Part shown: one piece after another, positions 5,664 to 7,354 of the stretch
How positions within the stretch are numbered: position 1 is the first letter of the stretch
How the letters are laid out: every line of letters begins with the position of its first letter
Origin: Planctomycetaceae bacterium
GTDB lineage: Bacteria; Planctomycetota; Planctomycetia; Pirellulales; Pirellulaceae
Length of the DNA: 7,354 bases
Assembly (NCBI GenBank): GCA_012965455.1
Contig: DTSG01000514.1
Location: forward strand, 1 to 7,354
Reading direction: 5' to 3'
Made by a program: the position numbers and the translations under genes
Notes under the pieces: model-generated
Database searches by the model: none
What the model was told of the DNA's origin: nothing
Seen by the model: the letters and a program-made list of their open reading frames with translations, nothing else

Positions 5664-6486
5664 GTGCTTGTTTTCCTCGTTTAAGGTAACGACTAAGTTT
5701 CCGATAATCACCATGCTCCAATGCGCAGCGAACTTGTTCAAGATTGTCTATGAATTGCTCCAAACTTTGAAGCACTTCAACGGAATTATCTCGCATGATT
5801 TGCACCCATAATTCTGCATCTGCACCAGCGATTCGAGTTGTATCCGCAAAACCGGTAGCCGCCAATTTTAGCTGTCCAGCGGTAGGAGTTGCTGCTAATA
5901 CCGCTGCCACGGCATGTGGCATATGGCTAATCATGGCTACGCTGCGGTCATGTTCTTTGGTGCTCAACGAAACAACATCTGCTCCAACTTTTTTCCAGAA
6001 CCTGACGATCCGTTTTTTTGCTTCCACATTTGTTTTTCGCTCCGGCGTTACCACGACAGTGCGGTTGACGAACAAGTCACTCGCCGCGTGCTCAACCCCA
6101 GGTTTTTCATTGCCGGCTAATGGGTGACTGCCAACAAAATGCGCATCTCCGGTTTTACCAGTCAAAGCCGCAACAATTGTTCCCTTGGTGCTACCGACAT
6201 CCGTGATCACCGCCCCAGACGGTGCATGCTGTGATATCTGTTCAACATGTTCGACAATGCAGTCGACGGGAGTGCAAACAACGATTAGGTCAGCCTGAGA
6301 CACGCCTCGTTCAATACTCGTCGTAGATTCGGTGATTGCACCCAGCTGAAGTGCTTTGCGTAACCGAGATCGATTACGACCGATTCCAATGATGCGTCCC
6401 TTAAACCCACGCTCGCGCAGCGCTAGACCGATAGATCCACCGATCAATCCGACACCAAGAATTGCCACCACCGCAGGGGGCTTCAT
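5644..6486 (-). CDS. tyrA: Prephenate/arogenate dehydrogenase TyrA
   Basis: TyrA oxidatively decarboxylates prephenate (to 4-hydroxyphenylpyruvate) or arogenate (to tyrosine) in the cytosol. The 280-residue protein has an N-terminal Rossmann fold with VAILGVGLIGGSIGLAL (7-23). Further TyrA marks are VVCTPVD (69-75), ITDVGSTKG (94-102), GSHPLAGNEKPG (119-130), the catalytic-region ISHMPHAVAA (186-195) and GFADTTRIA (212-220). There is no fused chorismate mutase and no ACT domain, so feedback control by tyrosine through an ACT domain is not expected. After the second strand the sequence reads GIGRNRSR with basic residues and no acidic residue, which points to NADP+ rather than NAD+, as in cyanobacterial arogenate dehydrogenases; substrate choice cannot be read. 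The ATG at 6486 has AAAGGA 7 bases upstream, a strong start. It is the first gene of the unit with purL and purQ, and its stop overlaps the likely purL start by 20 bases. Confidence 0.95.
   Translation of the reverse strand: MKPPAVVAILGVGLIGGSIGLALRERGFKGRIIGIGRNRSRLRKALQLGAITESTTSIERGVSQADLIVVCTPVDCIVEHVEQISQHAPSGAVITDVGSTKGTIVAALTGKTGDAHFVGSHPLAGNEKPGVEHAASDLFVNRTVVVTPERKTNVEAKKRIVRFWKKVGADVVSLSTKEHDRSVAMISHMPHAVAAVLAATPTAGQLKLAATGFADTTRIAGADAELWVQIMRDNSVEVLQSLEQFIDNLEQVRCALEHGDYRKLSRYLKRGKQARGSLGS
5674..5678 (-). promoter_or_regulatory. Ribosome binding site deciding the purL start
   Basis: GAGGA on the minus strand ends 10 bases before GTG (5663-5661). It lies inside the last codons of tyrA, so ribosomes finishing tyrA pass directly over it. 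It supports the shorter purL start over the ATG codons at 5741 and 5714, which lie farther inside tyrA. Confidence 0.5.
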
Positions 6487-6493
6487 CGCGAAA

Positions 6494-6499
6494 TCCTTT
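6494..6499 (-). promoter_or_regulatory. Ribosome binding site of tyrA
   Basis: AAAGGA on the minus strand lies 7 bases before the ATG at 6486. This is the best Shine-Dalgarno match at any start in the window and contrasts with the poor sites of most neighbours. Confidence 0.65.
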
Positions 6500-6523
6500 C
6501 CCTCGAGACTCCTAACAGCTCAC

Positions 6524-6532
6524 AGAATACCA
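6524..6532 (-). promoter_or_regulatory. Extended -10 promoter candidate for tyrA-purL-purQ
   Basis: On the minus strand, TGGTATTCT forms an extended -10 (TG, one base, TATTCT at 6529-6524). A TGGACA lies upstream, but at only 14 bases, too close for a standard -35. The start would be near 6517, giving a leader of about 30 bases before tyrA, too short for a riboswitch or attenuator. Confidence 0.4.
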
Positions 6533-6600
6533 CATTTAAAATATGTCCACCACCTACCGTCGGCAAACAACCAAATGAAAATACCAAACAGTTGATTTCA

Positions 6601-6619
6601 CTGTTATTGCGAGTAACAG
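6601..6619. promoter_or_regulatory. Operator-like palindrome
   Basis: CTGTTATTGCGAGTAACAG has perfect 6-base arms (CTGTTA and TAACAG) and matches at 7 of 9 positions overall around its centre at 6610. It lies about 90 bases from the predicted tyrA start and about 80 from the predicted start of the plus-strand gene. Size and symmetry suit a dimeric regulator. I recognise no named operator, and a cruciform or chance repeat is possible. Confidence 0.35.
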
Positions 6620-6674
6620 CGTCTGTTGCGCCGCCAATAGCTACTGTGGTGAGCACCCACAAATTACAGGCGTG

Positions 6675-6683
6675 TGATACAAT
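6675..6683 (+). promoter_or_regulatory. Extended -10 promoter candidate for the F-family secretion gene
   Basis: TGATACAAT is an extended -10 (TG, one base, TACAAT at 6678-6683, 5 of 6 to consensus). No -35 box is visible at the proper distance. Transcription would begin near 6690, about 50 bases before the ATG at 6741. Confidence 0.4.
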
Positions 6684-6740
6684 CTACTAACACACCTCAC
6701 ATCAAGTACCGCAGCTATTGTCCCTCTAACGAATTCCCTT

Positions 6741-7354
6741 ATGCCAACTGTCTCGTCCAAACGACTCGCTGCTTTTAGCCAACAAATGGGGACTTGTCTC
6801 AATGCGGGGCTCGACGTCCGTAGCTCATTTGCGAATTGCCAAAATCTGCTCGGCAAAGGGCACAAAGGCAATTGCCTGAAAATTACAGACATGCTGCAAG
6901 ATGGCGACATGTTGCATCAAGCATTCAATGAATCAACTTCCACCTTTCCGCCACTGATGATCATGATGGTGGAAGTCGGTGAGATTTCCGGGAAAACCGA
7001 AGCCGCCTTCAAGGGACTCGCTGATAATTATCAACACCGAGTGTCCCTAATCCGGACATTTATTAAGGGAATCAGTTGGCCGATTCTACAATTTGTGATG
7101 GCCACGGGAATCTTTGGCATTGTCCTACTTGTATTTGCAATTTTTCTCGGCAATGGTGAGGCAGCTGACCTAATCCCTGCTTGGGTCGGAGACATCAACA
7201 CCTTTTATACTTATTGTGCTGTCGTCACGCTGGGCTATACATTCGTCATCGGCAGTGTATTTGCAATTTATATGCAATGGCTCAATGTTGGCATTTTTCT
7301 GGGTGTCGTCATGAAGATACCCGGTCTGAAAAACCCCTTTTTGAATCTCGCCTT
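6741..7354 (+). CDS. Type II secretion / type IV pilus F-family inner-membrane protein (GspF/PilC-like), cut by window edge
   Basis: The frame is open from ATG 6741 to the right edge (204 complete codons, no stop). Residues 8-105 match the first T2SSF cytoplasmic domain: LAAFSQQMGTCLNAGLDVRS (9-28), then the spaced pattern GDMLHQAF (55-62) and FPPLMIMMVEVGEISGKTEA (69-88), which carries the family's central signature. Membrane helices follow at about 112-137 and 157-178. KIPGLKNPFLNLA at the edge (192-204) is where the second T2SSF repeat usually begins, so roughly 140-150 codons should lie beyond. Such proteins are the inner-membrane platform that couples an assembly ATPase to pseudopilus or pilus growth. 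There is no cytoplasmic N-terminal extension as in longer GspF/PilC. No ATPase, pilin or secretin gene is visible here, so its machine is unknown. No Shine-Dalgarno site precedes the ATG, but no other start codon lies in frame nearby. Confidence 0.88.
   Translation, partial: MPTVSSKRLAAFSQQMGTCLNAGLDVRSSFANCQNLLGKGHKGNCLKITDMLQDGDMLHQAFNESTSTFPPLMIMMVEVGEISGKTEAAFKGLADNYQHRVSLIRTFIKGISWPILQFVMATGIFGIVLLVFAIFLGNGEAADLIPAWVGDINTFYTYCAVVTLGYTFVIGSVFAIYMQWLNVGIFLGVVMKIPGLKNPFLNLA

Larger units (their letters stand above)
6487..6740. other. Divergent control region between tyrA and the secretion-type gene
   Basis: This 254-base non-coding stretch must hold the promoters of both flanking genes. 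It contains extended -10 candidates on the minus strand (6524-6532) and plus strand (6675-6683), with a 19-base palindrome (6601-6619) roughly midway between the predicted start points. I see no gene in it. Confidence 0.6.

Noticed and set aside
2707..5689. Several plus-strand frames of 62-92 codons opposite purL and purQ
   Set aside because: All lie opposite strongly conserved PurL or PurQ coding sequence, have no domain signatures, and look like by-products of codon use.
6487..6517. Riboswitch or attenuator before tyrA-purL-purQ
   Set aside because: The predicted leader is only about 30 bases, with no room for a structured element; no purine-riboswitch-like core was seen.
5795..6595. Plus-strand frames opposite tyrA
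   Set aside because: TyrA motifs are intact on the minus strand throughout this stretch, and the opposing translations are not protein-like.
6641..6910. Minus-strand 89-codon frame covering the start of the F-family gene
   Set aside because: It overlaps both a promoter region and the conserved first T2SSF domain on the plus strand, and shows no domain of its own.

Overview
The window looks like an ordinary chromosomal segment of a Planctomycetes bacterium, most likely of the Pirellulales (Rhodopirellula-like). This rests on my memory of family resemblance, not on a search. The pointers are a small membrane protein followed by a DCC-type (DUF393) protein, a roughly 975-residue PurL with a separate PurQ, an F-family secretion platform protein without obvious pilus neighbours, and weak or absent Shine-Dalgarno sites at several starts. 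I see no rRNA, tRNA, CRISPR array, insertion sequence or phage gene.

Layout. Bases 1-582 (minus strand) hold the N-terminal part of a PAS-containing signalling protein, probably a sensor histidine kinase, cut by the left edge. Bases 583-965 are a divergent non-coding stretch with a good promoter candidate for that gene. Bases 966-1409 and 1451-1894 (plus strand) encode a two-helix membrane protein with an extremely acidic tail, then a DCC-family CxxC protein. These meet, tail to tail across a 13-bp gap, a minus-strand cluster transcribed right to left: tyrA (6486-5644), purL (about 5663-2736) and purQ (2684-1908). Bases 6487-6740 are a second divergent control region, with extended -10 candidates on both strands and a 19-base palindrome between them. 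From 6741 to the right edge runs the first part of a type II secretion F-family membrane protein.

How the genes work together. PurQ (glutaminase) and PurL (synthetase) together catalyse the fourth step of de novo purine synthesis, FGAR to FGAM. No purS gene lies beside them. The N-terminus of PurL appears to contain two PurS-like halves in tandem, so the small subunit seems to be built into PurL while the glutaminase stays separate. TyrA (prephenate/arogenate dehydrogenase, tyrosine synthesis) leads the same transcription unit, and its end overlaps the likely purL start by 20 bases, which suggests translational coupling. The remaining genes have no evident functional link to this biosynthetic cluster.

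I found no clear new defence or mobile system. The more unusual items are the intermediate PurL architecture, the acidic-tailed membrane protein with a terminal FD-repeat motif, and the half-length receiver-like domain at the start of the sensor protein.
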